A stretch of 64,000 nucleotides of DNA from Methyloferula stellata AR4 (lineage in GTDB: Bacteria > Pseudomonadota > Alphaproteobacteria > Rhizobiales > Beijerinckiaceae). Positions 45,556 through 53,769 of this stretch are shown one piece after another. Location: positions 1,566,001 to 1,630,000 of the forward strand of contig NZ_ARWA01000001.1 of NCBI RefSeq assembly GCF_000385335.1, given 5' to 3'. The number at the start of each line of letters is the position of its first letter. Position 1 is the stretch's first letter. The notes below the pieces were generated by a model that worked only from the letters and a program-made list of their open reading frames with translations, was not told the origin of the DNA and did not search any database. Made by a program: the position numbers and the translations under genes.

Positions 45556-45819
45556 ATGGCTGAAATTGAAATGTATGCGACGCAGACCTGCGACTATTGC
45601 GCGGACGCGAGAACCTTATTCAAAAAGAAAGGCGTGACCTATAAGGAAATCGACGTGACCGGGTCGAAGGAGCTGCGCAAGGAGATGACCAAGCGCGCCA
45701 ATGGCGGCGACACGGTCCCGCAAATCTTCATCGATGGCAAACATATCGGGGGCTACGACGATATGCGTGCGATGGACAAAAAAGGCTTGCTCGATCCGCT
45801 GCTCGGCAAGACCGCATAG
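45556..45819 (+). CDS. grxC: Glutaredoxin 3 (GrxC type)
   Basis: 87 residues. Dithiol glutaredoxin with active site CDYC (YATQTCDYCADARTLF), the cis-Pro loop TVPQIFIDGKHIGGYDD and normal length. Reduces disulfides with glutathione. The ATG at 45556 is six bases after AGGAG; an in-frame GTG one codon earlier is also possible. Single gene. Confidence 0.93.
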   Translation: MAEIEMYATQTCDYCADARTLFKKKGVTYKEIDVTGSKELRKEMTKRANGGDTVPQIFIDGKHIGGYDDMRAMDKKGLLDPLLGKTA

Positions 45820-45843
45820 AGCTTGCATGATCGCCTATCTGCT

Positions 45844-45944
45844 AGAGCGGGATGTGGAAAAGTGTGAGCGGTTTTCCGCCCAGCAATCAAGGTTACGCAG
45901 ATTGCGTAAACTTATCTGCTATCCCGCTCCAACCTACGTGATCT
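45844..45944. repeat. Family D repeat, copy 2
   Basis: GAGCGGGATGTGGAAAAGTG ... CGGTTTTCCGCCC ... GCTATCCCGCTCC ... CGTGATCT. Right arm partly diverged. Confidence 0.7.
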
Positions 45945-46135
45945 AATGAACGCAGGCAACGAAACGGCGGCCAACATCGATGCGGCGTTGGCCGGCGTTA
46001 CGCGGCAGGGCGCGCGGTTCCATGACGACCATGGGACGAAGTCCCGGTTGCTCGAACAAACTGAAATTTGCCGGATCAAACGTCTGTTTCGGGCGATTCA
46101 CGGGCAACCCCTGAACGACCGAGCACGGGAAGCTG

Positions 46136-46275
46136 GCGTTGGTGAAAGACGACCCGGCGCTTGCGAAATATGTCGACGTGGTCGCCGATTTCGTGAATGC
46201 TCTCAACGATAGATGGCCCGACGCCTGTACGGATGATTGTTGAAAGCGGGTGGGGGAAGTGCGGAGCAGGCGGGA
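46136..46275 (+). pseudogene. Degraded duplicate of the protease gene's 3' end
   Basis: Reads LALVKDDPALAKYVDVVADF, VNALNDRWPDACTDDC and TGA (46240-46242). It is nearly the last codons of the trypsin-like protease (43838-44001) and continues into similar 3' flank (AAAGCGG...GAAG...GCAGGCG). About 60 bases of the original are missing between two copies of a GTGATCGCCG / TTGGTCGCCG-like word, as expected of a deletion between short repeats. The sequence from 45946 to 46135 shows no clear match and no gene. Confidence 0.75.
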
Positions 46276-46438
46276 TTGGGGTGCAAGCGTGGTGAGAGCG
46301 GGGTCTTCACACGCAAAGACGTGATCCGTCAAAGACCTCATCCTGAGTAGCCACCCTCTCAAGGGACGAGTCTCACGAGTTCGCCCGCGCTGGTCGCTGG
46401 GGTTCTATCGCAGAGCGGTCTATTTGCGGCAAAATGTT

Positions 46439-46464
46439 ACTCATTGTCTGTCGACTCATACACT
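46439..46464 (+). promoter_or_regulatory. Candidate controller-protein operator (C-box-like)
   Basis: The word ACTCAT occurs at 46439 and 46454, 15 bp apart, each next to TGTC or ACAC, with GTCGAC between them. It sits 20-45 bp before the GTG start of the XRE gene, where the controller proteins of restriction systems bind. Low confidence; no consensus was checked. Confidence 0.3.
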
Positions 46465-46485
46465 ACATCGCACCACAATTTCTTC

Positions 46486-46716
46486 GTGAAAAATCATGAA
46501 CTCGTCAGACAGTTTGGTCTTGAGGTCAAACGTCGCCGAACAGAACTGGGTATAACCCAAGAGGTGTTTGCGGATATTTCCGGTCTTCATCGCACGTATA
46601 TAAGCGGTATCGAGCGTGGCGATAGAAATCCAACTATCGATATAGTTTTTACCATCGCCCGTGCTCTCAAGTGTGAGCCAATCGATATTTTGCCCAAGCT
46701 AAGTAATCAAAAATGA
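46486..46716 (+). CDS. XRE-family regulator, likely restriction controller (C) protein
   Basis: About 76 residues, almost entirely one helix-turn-helix domain: VRQFGLEVKRRRTELGITQE, VFADISGLHRTYISGIERG and NPTIDIVFTIARALKCEP. This is the size and form of C proteins that time restriction enzyme expression. The GTG at 46486 begins just before homology; a TTG at 46444 would add 14 residues. No Shine-Dalgarno is visible, so a leaderless start is possible. Its TGA overlaps the ATG of the next gene (ATGA), meaning tight coupling. Confidence 0.75.
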   Translation: MKNHELVRQFGLEVKRRRTELGITQEVFADISGLHRTYISGIERGDRNPTIDIVFTIARALKCEPIDILPKLSNQK

Positions 46717-47441
46717 CGCTTTGTAACAAGCCCATTTCTGGGCGTTCCAAATACGAGGCGTTGATCCAAAGATGTTGCGCTCGCGAAGTCGGCCATAATG
46801 GTCCTTGCGCTGAGTACGCATATTTGTCTCACTTCGAAAAAGTCGCGCCCCGTGTGGCCGCGAAAATCAAACGCGATGCAACCAAAACGACCGGGGCGGC
46901 ATGGAAAAGTGTAGACGCCGGTCCCAATCGCATCGATCGTTGGGTAATGCTCCTTCCAGATGCTACGCTGAAGAAAGATTTTCTTATCGACTTGGTCGCC
47001 ATGAAACCAGCGGTACAGGCAAAGCTTCGTGAGAAGGCGGCCACCTATGAAGATTGTATGGATGTATCCGCTAAACTGACTTGGGCTGCCTACCAAATGT
47101 TAAATGCGCCCATGCCTCCACCTGAAATCGAGACTTATTTAGTCGGCCGTTTCGGTAAAATGGAACCGGGAAGTACGCGCTGTATAGTTTGCCGCGATTT
47201 CCTTGATTTCAATAGCTTCGAAGGAGCGCAGCGAGGCAGAGCTCTGATTGAAACCGCGCATTCGAACCCGCGCTTACATAACCCCGAAAATGTAGGCTTT
47301 GCGCATCGCGAATGTAATATAGCCCAAGGTGGACTTTCGCTCTCCCAATTTTACGATTGGATACGCACCATCATCGCCCGAGTTGATGCGGGAGCGGACG
47401 CGAAAGTTGAGGCCCCGGGAAGTCATAGCTCGACTTCATAA
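46713..47441 (+). CDS. HNH-type protein, candidate restriction endonuclease
   Basis: 242 residues. N-terminal Cys/His cluster (QRCCAREVGHNGPCAEY), an Arg/Lys-rich middle, then a C-terminal HNH-like unit: CIVC at 157-160, ETAHSNPRLHNPENV and AHRECNIAQGG, the spacing of a beta-beta-alpha-metal nuclease with a zinc knuckle. It is coupled by ATGA to the controller gene and converges on the methylase, the C-R arrangement of type II systems, so it is the best candidate for the restriction enzyme. No closer family is recognised. Its 3' end overlaps the methylase's by 19 bp. Composition is A/T-richer than the surroundings. Confidence 0.65.
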   Translation: MTLCNKPISGRSKYEALIQRCCAREVGHNGPCAEYAYLSHFEKVAPRVAAKIKRDATKTTGAAWKSVDAGPNRIDRWVMLLPDATLKKDFLIDLVAMKPAVQAKLREKAATYEDCMDVSAKLTWAAYQMLNAPMPPPEIETYLVGRFGKMEPGSTRCIVCRDFLDFNSFEGAQRGRALIETAHSNPRLHNPENVGFAHRECNIAQGGLSLSQFYDWIRTIIARVDAGADAKVEAPGSHSSTS

Positions 47442-49318
47442 CCGAAGCCTTGAAGATATGCTGAATGGCGAGCGCGTTCCGCAACGGCTTCTTGGAAGCG
47501 CGAAAGAGTATCGCCCCAAAGGCTGCTCGCGCGTGGGTCCGGAATTCTAATTTCGTTAATGCGGCGGCCCAATCCTCCCAATGTTGACTGGATAAAAACC
47601 AGCCGACGAATTTCGCGCTGAACGCTCGGGAGGGAGAGGCTATACAAAAGTGCCATAGGTGAAAATTTAGCCTTTGCAGATATGGAGATTATTCGCAGGT
47701 GACTTTGGATGATGCAGCGCACAGACCATTCGTGAAGAATTGCGCAGCGACCAATTTTGTAGCGACCGTCGACGACCATAAGAATGTCGCCAGATTTGAG
47801 CTTTTGTTGATTGGCGTATTGAAGGAAAAACTCTTCGCTTACACAATTCGTAGGATCATAAGAGACTTCAAAATTATGGATGTCAGACGTCCGTACAAAC
47901 GGGATATCTCCTGTACCATAAGCATCGGAGCCGACCTCATGACCTTTACGAATCGAGAGAAGTTTTAGGTCTACGAGTTCGCCAAGAGACACTACGCCAG
48001 CCGACAATTGTTCTGCGTCGCGCTCAACATCCTCCGACAAGCGTTGGTCGTAATAACGCGGTACAAGATAATAAGGATCTTTAAGCGTAGCCAAGTTCCA
48101 TACTTTGCGATACTTGTCTGCTGCGCGCCAGTCATTCGCAATTACGGCGAAATCATCTTGTACAAGCCGTCCGTCTAGCTTCACACTTCGGCCGCGTTTA
48201 TCGTGGCCGCATGTGTAAGCAACGGCAACCCAGCAGTTATTGTTCTTTTGTTGCACTGGGGTGCGCTTGAAAAGAAGAATGTTCGTCTTTGTATCCGTAC
48301 CTGGCTGAAAGGTCGTGCGCGGGCAATCAATCAGACCTTCAATTTGGCCATTGGCCCGGATGTAGTCCCAGATGTATCCGGCTCCAGCATTCCCGAAAAT
48401 GCCCTCCGGTAATACTATTGCCATGCGGCCACCTTTCTTAAGGAGCCGAATGCAAAGTTCGATGAAGAGCACTTGCGGGTCCTGCGAAGCGCGGACTACA
48501 GAAGCTTGTTGCCATCCATCAGCCGTATGGTCCCAGACATGACCAAGAGCGAATTGTTCAAGTGTCGCCTTATCTGTGACGCCGATTTTTGCTCCAAACG
48601 GTGGATTGGTCAGAACGTAATCGAAACTTTCCAATGATACATTTTTCGCGCTTATCTGATCGAAAGAAAGTGAATTGGCGTTGTGAACGCGGACATCCCC
48701 GGATTGGTCATGAATGGTCGAGAGAGCCGACGCAAGCAGCGAAAGGTCATGGTCCTTGTCGATACCAATCACCGTCCCAGATGAACCATTGCGCTTCCAA
48801 TTATCGAGAACAGCAGACAAAAAGCCACCGGTCCCACACGCGGGGTCGATGACTCTGCTCCCTGCTTCCGGTGCAAGAATATCGACCATTGATCGGACGA
48901 CTGACCGCGGCGTGAAGAACTGCCCTTTGTCACCCCTAAGTCGAGGTCCCATGAGAGCTTGAAATGCATCACCAAATGTATGGGATGGCGAGGAAACTAG
49001 ATCGATTTTCTGTAGTAAGCTGAAAGCATGGCGCAAGGCGCTGTCATCGAGGGTGAAACGGTCGTCTAATGTTATAGATGTAGGGTACAGCCGAGCTAAT
49101 GCTGGTAATAGTATTAAGTTTGCAGAGGCGGTTCCAGCTGTAAAAAGTGAAACCTCTAAAAGTATGCTTCGTTTGGCATAGCCTATTGATATCAGTATTA
49201 ACTTAGATAAGTCTGATAATATTCTTTCACTTCGAGATACCGTACTATTTGAGTACAGATGATAATAAAGATCACGAAATAGCTGCTCTGTATTATCATT
49301 TGAAAGCGCGAGCTGCAT
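47423..49318 (-). CDS. N6-adenine DNA methyltransferase with HsdS-like recognition region
   Basis: About 631 residues. Helical N-terminus (~1-130), a gamma-class methylase core with the AdoMet motif DPACGTGGFLSAVL (158-171) and catalytic NPPFG (238-242), as in HsdM, and a C-terminal third (~430-620) resembling one half of a type I specificity subunit: SIRKGHEVGSDAYGTGDIPF, DILMVVDGRYKIGRCAI and the end of a recognition domain INEIRIPDP. It should modify adenine in a site chosen by its own recognition region. ATG at 49318 is preceded by AAGAGG. Lower GC than neighbours suggests lateral acquisition of the cassette. Confidence 0.85.
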   Translation of the reverse strand: MQLALSNDNTEQLFRDLYYHLYSNSTVSRSERILSDLSKLILISIGYAKRSILLEVSLFTAGTASANLILLPALARLYPTSITLDDRFTLDDSALRHAFSLLQKIDLVSSPSHTFGDAFQALMGPRLRGDKGQFFTPRSVVRSMVDILAPEAGSRVIDPACGTGGFLSAVLDNWKRNGSSGTVIGIDKDHDLSLLASALSTIHDQSGDVRVHNANSLSFDQISAKNVSLESFDYVLTNPPFGAKIGVTDKATLEQFALGHVWDHTADGWQQASVVRASQDPQVLFIELCIRLLKKGGRMAIVLPEGIFGNAGAGYIWDYIRANGQIEGLIDCPRTTFQPGTDTKTNILLFKRTPVQQKNNNCWVAVAYTCGHDKRGRSVKLDGRLVQDDFAVIANDWRAADKYRKVWNLATLKDPYYLVPRYYDQRLSEDVERDAEQLSAGVVSLGELVDLKLLSIRKGHEVGSDAYGTGDIPFVRTSDIHNFEVSYDPTNCVSEEFFLQYANQQKLKSGDILMVVDGRYKIGRCAILHEWSVRCIIQSHLRIISISAKAKFSPMALLYSLSLPSVQREIRRLVFIQSTLGGLGRRINEIRIPDPRASSLWGDTLSRFQEAVAERARHSAYLQGFGYEVEL

Positions 49319-49499
49319 GAATCGATACCTCTTAAAACATACGATGAGTATCGAAACACGATGTGTCAACTGGTTCGCGTAGGTATCAACTATTTATCCG
49401 CTGCAGGCCGTCCGAGCCATGACGATGGACCAAACATAGAGCCGGAAATTGATTCTGGGCTGTGGGTAAAATGGAATGCTGCCTATCTTGTGTCCAACC

Positions 49500-50264
49500 T
49501 CACCCCGGCGGTGAAAACCGCAACAGGCTCGTGCCATTGGCCTTCAACCAGGCTTCGGCGCGATCGACGTCGGGCGTGAGCTTGCTGGCCACTTTCCAGA
49601 ACGGCGGCGAATGATCCATGTGCATCAGATGCGCCACTTCATGCGCGGCGAGATAGTTCAACACAAAGCCCGGCGCCATGATGAGCCGCCAGGAAAAATT
49701 CAAAGAGCCAGTTGATGAACACGAGCCCCAGCGGCTCGTCGTATCGCGCAACGTGATCTTGCGCGGACTGACGCCGATCTTCGCGCTATGGCGCATCACC
49801 GCATGTTCGATATCGCGCTTGGCTTCGCGCACCAGATAATCATGCACGCGGCGCGGGAGATGCGGCGCCTCTCCGCTGACGCAAAGCAAAGGCACCGTGT
49901 CGGGCGTCTTGGCGGGCTCGATCCATACTGTTCCCCGCACGGCCGGCCGATGCACGATCTTGTGCAAGGTTCCGCGCAGCGGCACATGTTCGCCTGCACC
50001 AAAATGTTTCGGCGCGGGCAGACGATCGAGACGCGCGCCGATCCAGGCGGCGTGACGTTCGGCAAAAGTCTTGGCGCTGATGAGCGACGAGCGCGGCGGC
50101 ATTGTGAGAATCACATCGCGCGTCGCCGCGCGCACGCGCAGCGTGAAACGCCGCGCGGTTGCGACGCGCTTCAATAAAACGCGATAGGACGATCCCGCAT
50201 GTGAGACATCGATGAAGCTCACTTCGGTGATGCGCGGCGCGTGTCTGGGTTTGAGGCCTAGCAT
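49500..50264 (-). CDS. YgjP-like (DUF45) zinc metallopeptidase
   Basis: 254 residues. The HExxH zinc site is AAHEVAHLMHMDHSPPFW, preceded by the family block LRDTTSRWGSCSSTGSLNFS and a beta-rich N-terminal half (FTLRVRAATRDVILTMPP). These SprT/YgjP-like proteins are widespread; substrates are unknown. In some genomes YgjP homologues travel with restriction systems, and here the restriction cassette is directly next to it. Confidence 0.88.
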   Translation of the reverse strand: MLGLKPRHAPRITEVSFIDVSHAGSSYRVLLKRVATARRFTLRVRAATRDVILTMPPRSSLISAKTFAERHAAWIGARLDRLPAPKHFGAGEHVPLRGTLHKIVHRPAVRGTVWIEPAKTPDTVPLLCVSGEAPHLPRRVHDYLVREAKRDIEHAVMRHSAKIGVSPRKITLRDTTSRWGSCSSTGSLNFSWRLIMAPGFVLNYLAAHEVAHLMHMDHSPPFWKVASKLTPDVDRAEAWLKANGTSLLRFSPPG

Positions 50265-50389
50265 AGCTTGAGATTAACGAGACAAACCCCGAGTCGCCAA
50301 GGGGAAACGGCCGGACATAGTCAGGCTGGCGCAATGTCTTTTCGGGGAGGGTAGGTAGGCTTAAGCTCGGCTGTTGGGGAGGGCGGCAG

Positions 50390-50519
50390 CCCTCTCCCGG
50401 TGGGAGAGGGTGGCTTGCAGAGCAAGCCGGGTGAGGGGTTACGGTCTTAGACTTGAGGGGCGGTAACCCCTCATCCGCCTCGCATCCGCTCGGCACCTTC
50501 TCCCTCAGGGAGAAGGGGG
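50390..50519. repeat. Intergenic palindromic repeat, family A copy 3
   Basis: CCCTCTCCCGGTGGGAGAGG, GCTTGCAGAGCAAGC, GGGTGAGGGGTTA ... TAACCCCTCATCCGCC ... CTTCTCCCTCAGGGAGAAGG. Convergent-looking arms as in copies 1 and 2. Confidence 0.8.
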
Positions 50520-50530
50520 CCGCCGTCGAG

Positions 50531-51781
50531 TCACACCAATCCCGCGTGGAAGGCGCGGATGCGCGGCGCCACTTCAGCGCGATAGCGCGAGCCGTTGAAG
50601 ACGCCGTAATGGCCGACATTGGCCTGTTCGTAATGCATCTTCCGCTTGTCCGGGATGTTCTCGCAGAGGTCCTGCGCGGCCAAGGTCTGGCCAATGCCCG
50701 AAATATCGTCCTTCTCGCCCTCGACCGTCATCAAGGCGACGCGCTTGACGGCCGAGAGATCGACCCTCGTGCCGCGATGCATCATTTCGCCTCTGGGCAG
50801 AAGATGCTCGACGAAGACCGTATCCACGGTCTGCAGGTAGAATTCCGCGGTGAGATCCATGACGGCCAGATATTCGTCATAAAACTCGCGCTGCTTGTCC
50901 ATCGAATCCTCGTCGCCTTGGATCAGATGTTTGAACATGTCGATATGGGCCGAAACATGCCGGTCGAAATTCATCGCCATGAAGCCGGACAATTGGAAAA
51001 AGCCAGGATAGACGGTGCGGCCGAAGCCAGGCAACGGAAACGGAACAGGGTGCACGCAATTGGCGCGGAACCAGGCGCTGCCGCGTTTCTGGGCGAGCAG
51101 ATTGACGGCGGTCGGGCTGCGGCGCGTGTCGATTGGGCCGCCCATCAATGTCATCGAAGCGGGCACATGCGGATTGCCGGCGGCTTCCATCAGGGCGACC
51201 GCCGCGATGAGCGGCACGGCCGGCTGGCAGACGCCGAGCGTATGCAGGGGGATGCCGTCGTTTTCGCGGCTCAGCGCCCCGCACATATCGATGAGATAAT
51301 CGACATAATCGTCGAGATCGAAATGGCCGGCGCTGGGCGGCACCAGGCGCGCATCGGCCCAATCCGTGATGTAGACGTCATAATAGGGCAGGAAGGCTTC
51401 GACCGTTCCGCGCAGCAGCGTAGCGTGATGGCCCGACATGGGGGCGACGATCAGCAGTTTGTCCTGGCGCGGCGCCGGGCTCGTCCATTGCCGCTCGAAG
51501 CGGATGAGTTTGCAAAAGGGCTTTTCCCAGACGATGCGTTCCAGGATCTCGACCGGCTCGCCGGCGACGGTCGTGACGTCCAGTCCGAAAGCAGGCTTGC
51601 CGTAACGGCGGGTCAGGCGCTCGAAAATTTCCGCTGAGGCGGCGAGATTGCGCCCGATATGAGTATGGGCCATCGGATTGAGCGGGTTTTTGTACCAAAG
51701 ACGCGTCGCATCCGACATGGCGCGGGCCGGCGCCAGGGCCAGATAGGCAATTTCATGCAGCTGATAAGAATAAGGAGTCAT
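50531..51781 (-). CDS. phaZ: Intracellular polyhydroxyalkanoate depolymerase
   Basis: 416 residues. Mobilises stored PHB granules. Family pattern of the Rhizobiales/Ralstonia intracellular depolymerases: YQLHEIAYLALAPARAMSDA at the N-terminus, LLIVAPMSGHHATLLRGTVE, and the Cys nucleophile in LGVCQPAVPLIAA, with His in HYEQANVGHYGVFNGSRYR. Full length. Its promoter region (51782-52026) has TGC-GCA repeats. Confidence 0.93.
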   Translation of the reverse strand: MTPYSYQLHEIAYLALAPARAMSDATRLWYKNPLNPMAHTHIGRNLAASAEIFERLTRRYGKPAFGLDVTTVAGEPVEILERIVWEKPFCKLIRFERQWTSPAPRQDKLLIVAPMSGHHATLLRGTVEAFLPYYDVYITDWADARLVPPSAGHFDLDDYVDYLIDMCGALSRENDGIPLHTLGVCQPAVPLIAAVALMEAAGNPHVPASMTLMGGPIDTRRSPTAVNLLAQKRGSAWFRANCVHPVPFPLPGFGRTVYPGFFQLSGFMAMNFDRHVSAHIDMFKHLIQGDEDSMDKQREFYDEYLAVMDLTAEFYLQTVDTVFVEHLLPRGEMMHRGTRVDLSAVKRVALMTVEGEKDDISGIGQTLAAQDLCENIPDKRKMHYEQANVGHYGVFNGSRYRAEVAPRIRAFHAGLV

Positions 51782-51851
51782 GGTTGAGACCTATGAATCC
51801 GCGGGAAAAGTCCCGCGAGGTATTCCGATATCACGCAACCCGCTTACCGCA

Positions 51852-51876
51852 TTGCAGCAAAATCATGCACTGCACA
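51852..51876. promoter_or_regulatory. TGC/GCA-rich motif upstream of phaZ, possible PhaR site
   Basis: ATTGCAGCAAAATCATGCAC followed by TGCAC contains two TGC...GCA words about 75 bp before the phaZ start. PhaR repressors of PHA genes bind TGC-rich sites of this kind. No phaR gene is in this window; weak support. Confidence 0.3.
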
Positions 51877-52026
51877 ATAGATGGGGTCAATCACCTCTAA
51901 ATCAACAGAACCGAAGGGTTCTTGTTGTCGCATTCAAACTGCAACAATTCTGAAACAAAAACGATGAATGGAAATCCATCTTTTGCGTGAATCGACTCAT
52001 TCTTAGGAAAGCGTTGCCAAATTGGC

Positions 52027-52866
52027 TCACTCGCCTGTCTGAAGCAGGCTGCCGATCCGTCTTGCGCTCTGCATCAGCGCGAAAAACACGCCGATCGAGA
52101 TGCCGAACAGCACGATGTTCAGACAAAAGGCTTCCGCCATAAGGTCGAGGCGAAGCTGCTGCTCGAGCAAAAGCGCGCGCATGCCTTCGAAGACATAGGC
52201 CGGCGGCAGGCACCACGCGATCGGCTGCAGCCAAGCCGGCAGCACGGAAACCGGGTAATAGACGCAGGCCAGAGGCAGAATCAAAAACATCACGGTCCAC
52301 ATGAGGTTTTCGGCGCCGAGTCCGTTGCGCAGCACGAGGCCGGCCGTGATGAGACCGATCGACCAGCTCGTCAGGATCAGATTGACGAAGAAAAGCGCGA
52401 GCCCGACCCCAAGGCTCCAAAGATTGAAGCCGAAGAACCAGATCGCGAGAAGTGTGACGGGCACGAGCCCGAGCGCGAGGCGGATGAGGCTCATCGCCAT
52501 CAAGGAGACGATAAGTTCCGACGAGCGCAAGGGGCTCATCATCAGATTGCCGATGTTGCGCGACCAGATCTCTTCAAGAAAGGAGAGCGAAAAACCAAGC
52601 TGGCCGCGAAACAATATGTCCCAGAGCATGATCGCGCCGATCAAGGTTCCGGCGGCCAGCGTCGCGCGCGAGGCGAGGGTTTGCGTCTGCGGCAGATGCG
52701 CGAGATAGGTCTGCAAAAAGCCCCATGTCACCATTTGGACCGCGGGCCAATACATGAGATCGAGAATGCGCGACCAGGACGAGCGCAACAGATAGGTATA
52801 GCGCCGGATCATGGCGCCGACGCGCCGCAGCGAGAAAGACTGAGAAGAATAGGAGGACGGCATCAA
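52027..52866 (-). CDS. ABC-2 type transporter permease
   Basis: 279 residues with six hydrophobic segments, ABC-2 membrane protein pattern (RRYTYLLRSSWSRILDLMYW, then ...IWSRNIGNLMMSPLRSSELI). It overlaps the upstream ATPase gene by four bases, so both are one operon forming an exporter. NodJ-like or polysaccharide/lipid exporters share the architecture; the substrate is not readable. Confidence 0.88.
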   Translation of the reverse strand: MMPSSYSSQSFSLRRVGAMIRRYTYLLRSSWSRILDLMYWPAVQMVTWGFLQTYLAHLPQTQTLASRATLAAGTLIGAIMLWDILFRGQLGFSLSFLEEIWSRNIGNLMMSPLRSSELIVSLMAMSLIRLALGLVPVTLLAIWFFGFNLWSLGVGLALFFVNLILTSWSIGLITAGLVLRNGLGAENLMWTVMFLILPLACVYYPVSVLPAWLQPIAWCLPPAYVFEGMRALLLEQQLRLDLMAEAFCLNIVLFGISIGVFFALMQSARRIGSLLQTGE

Positions 52867-53657
52867 TCGACTTTCGTATCGGCTTGCTGCGATGCCGCAT
52901 GCCCGCGTTCGCGGGCGACGTCGAGAAACACGTCTTCAAGCGTATCGCGGCCGAAGCGCTCAAGGAATTCGGCGGGCGATCCATCGCCGACGATCTTGCC
53001 TTTCTTCAGCATGATGATGCGGTCGCAGAGCCGTTCGACCTCGGCCATATTATGCGAGGCCAAGAGGATCGTCGCTTGATGCGCGTGCCTATACTCTTCG
53101 AGATGGGTGCGGATCCAGTCGGCTGTGTCCGGGTCGAGCGAGGCGGTCGGTTCGTCGAGCAGAAGAATCTCGGGCTCGTTGATGAGCGCCTTGGCGAGCG
53201 CGACACGCGTCTTCTGTCCGGCCGAAAGCTTGCCCGATTGCCGGTCGAGAAGCTCTTCGAGCGCGAGCGAGCTTGCGAGTTCCGCAATGCGGGCTTCGAT
53301 GTCGCGCATCCCGTAAAGCTGCGCGAAGACATGCAGGTTCTGGCGCACGGTAAGGCGATGCGGCATGTCCACATAGGGGCTTTCGAAATTCATCCGCGCC
53401 AGAACGCTGTGGCGGTCGCGCGTCATGTCGTGGCCGAGGACGCGCACGCTGCCGGAGGTCGGCAGGATGAGGCCCATGATCATCCCGATCGTCGTGGTCT
53501 TGCCGGCGCCATTGCCGCCCAGCAGTCCGGTGATCGAGCCTTGCTCGATCGCAAACGAGATCTTGTCCACCGCGGCGACGGATTTGAAGTGCTTCGACAA
53601 AGCCTCGACTTTGATCGCAGGCAGGGTGTCGGCCGGTTTCATCAAGGCGCCTTCCAT
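52863..53657 (-). CDS. ABC transporter ATP-binding protein
   Basis: 264 residues. Walker A GGNGAGKTTTIGMI, signature LSAGQKTRVALAKAL, Walker B EILLLDEPTASLDP and H-loop ILLASHNMAEVERL are all present. NodI-like in style. Forms the exporter with the permease downstream (ATGA overlap). An in-frame ATG at 53642 is an alternative start with GGAAGG; that at 53657 has GGAGG. Divergent from regB by about 110 bp. Confidence 0.92.
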   Translation of the reverse strand: MEGALMKPADTLPAIKVEALSKHFKSVAAVDKISFAIEQGSITGLLGGNGAGKTTTIGMIMGLILPTSGSVRVLGHDMTRDRHSVLARMNFESPYVDMPHRLTVRQNLHVFAQLYGMRDIEARIAELASSLALEELLDRQSGKLSAGQKTRVALAKALINEPEILLLDEPTASLDPDTADWIRTHLEEYRHAHQATILLASHNMAEVERLCDRIIMLKKGKIVGDGSPAEFLERFGRDTLEDVFLDVARERGHAASQQADTKVD

Positions 53658-53769
53658 CCTGCCTCCATTGCGCGTTCGAAAAGATGATGGACTTTTGCGG
53701 CGCCGCCATGTTCCAAGATGGGGTCAAAAGCGGGGATCATCGCAACACCGCTCAAGGAACACTTTATTC

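Noticed and set aside
45946-46212. 88-codon plus-strand frame before the restriction cassette
   Set aside because: It runs out of frame through the protease remnant and has no recognisable protein features.
46439-49400. Idea that the cassette is part of a prophage or integrative element
   Set aside because: No integrase, no phage structural gene, and no flanking direct repeat or tRNA junction was found; only composition suggests transfer.
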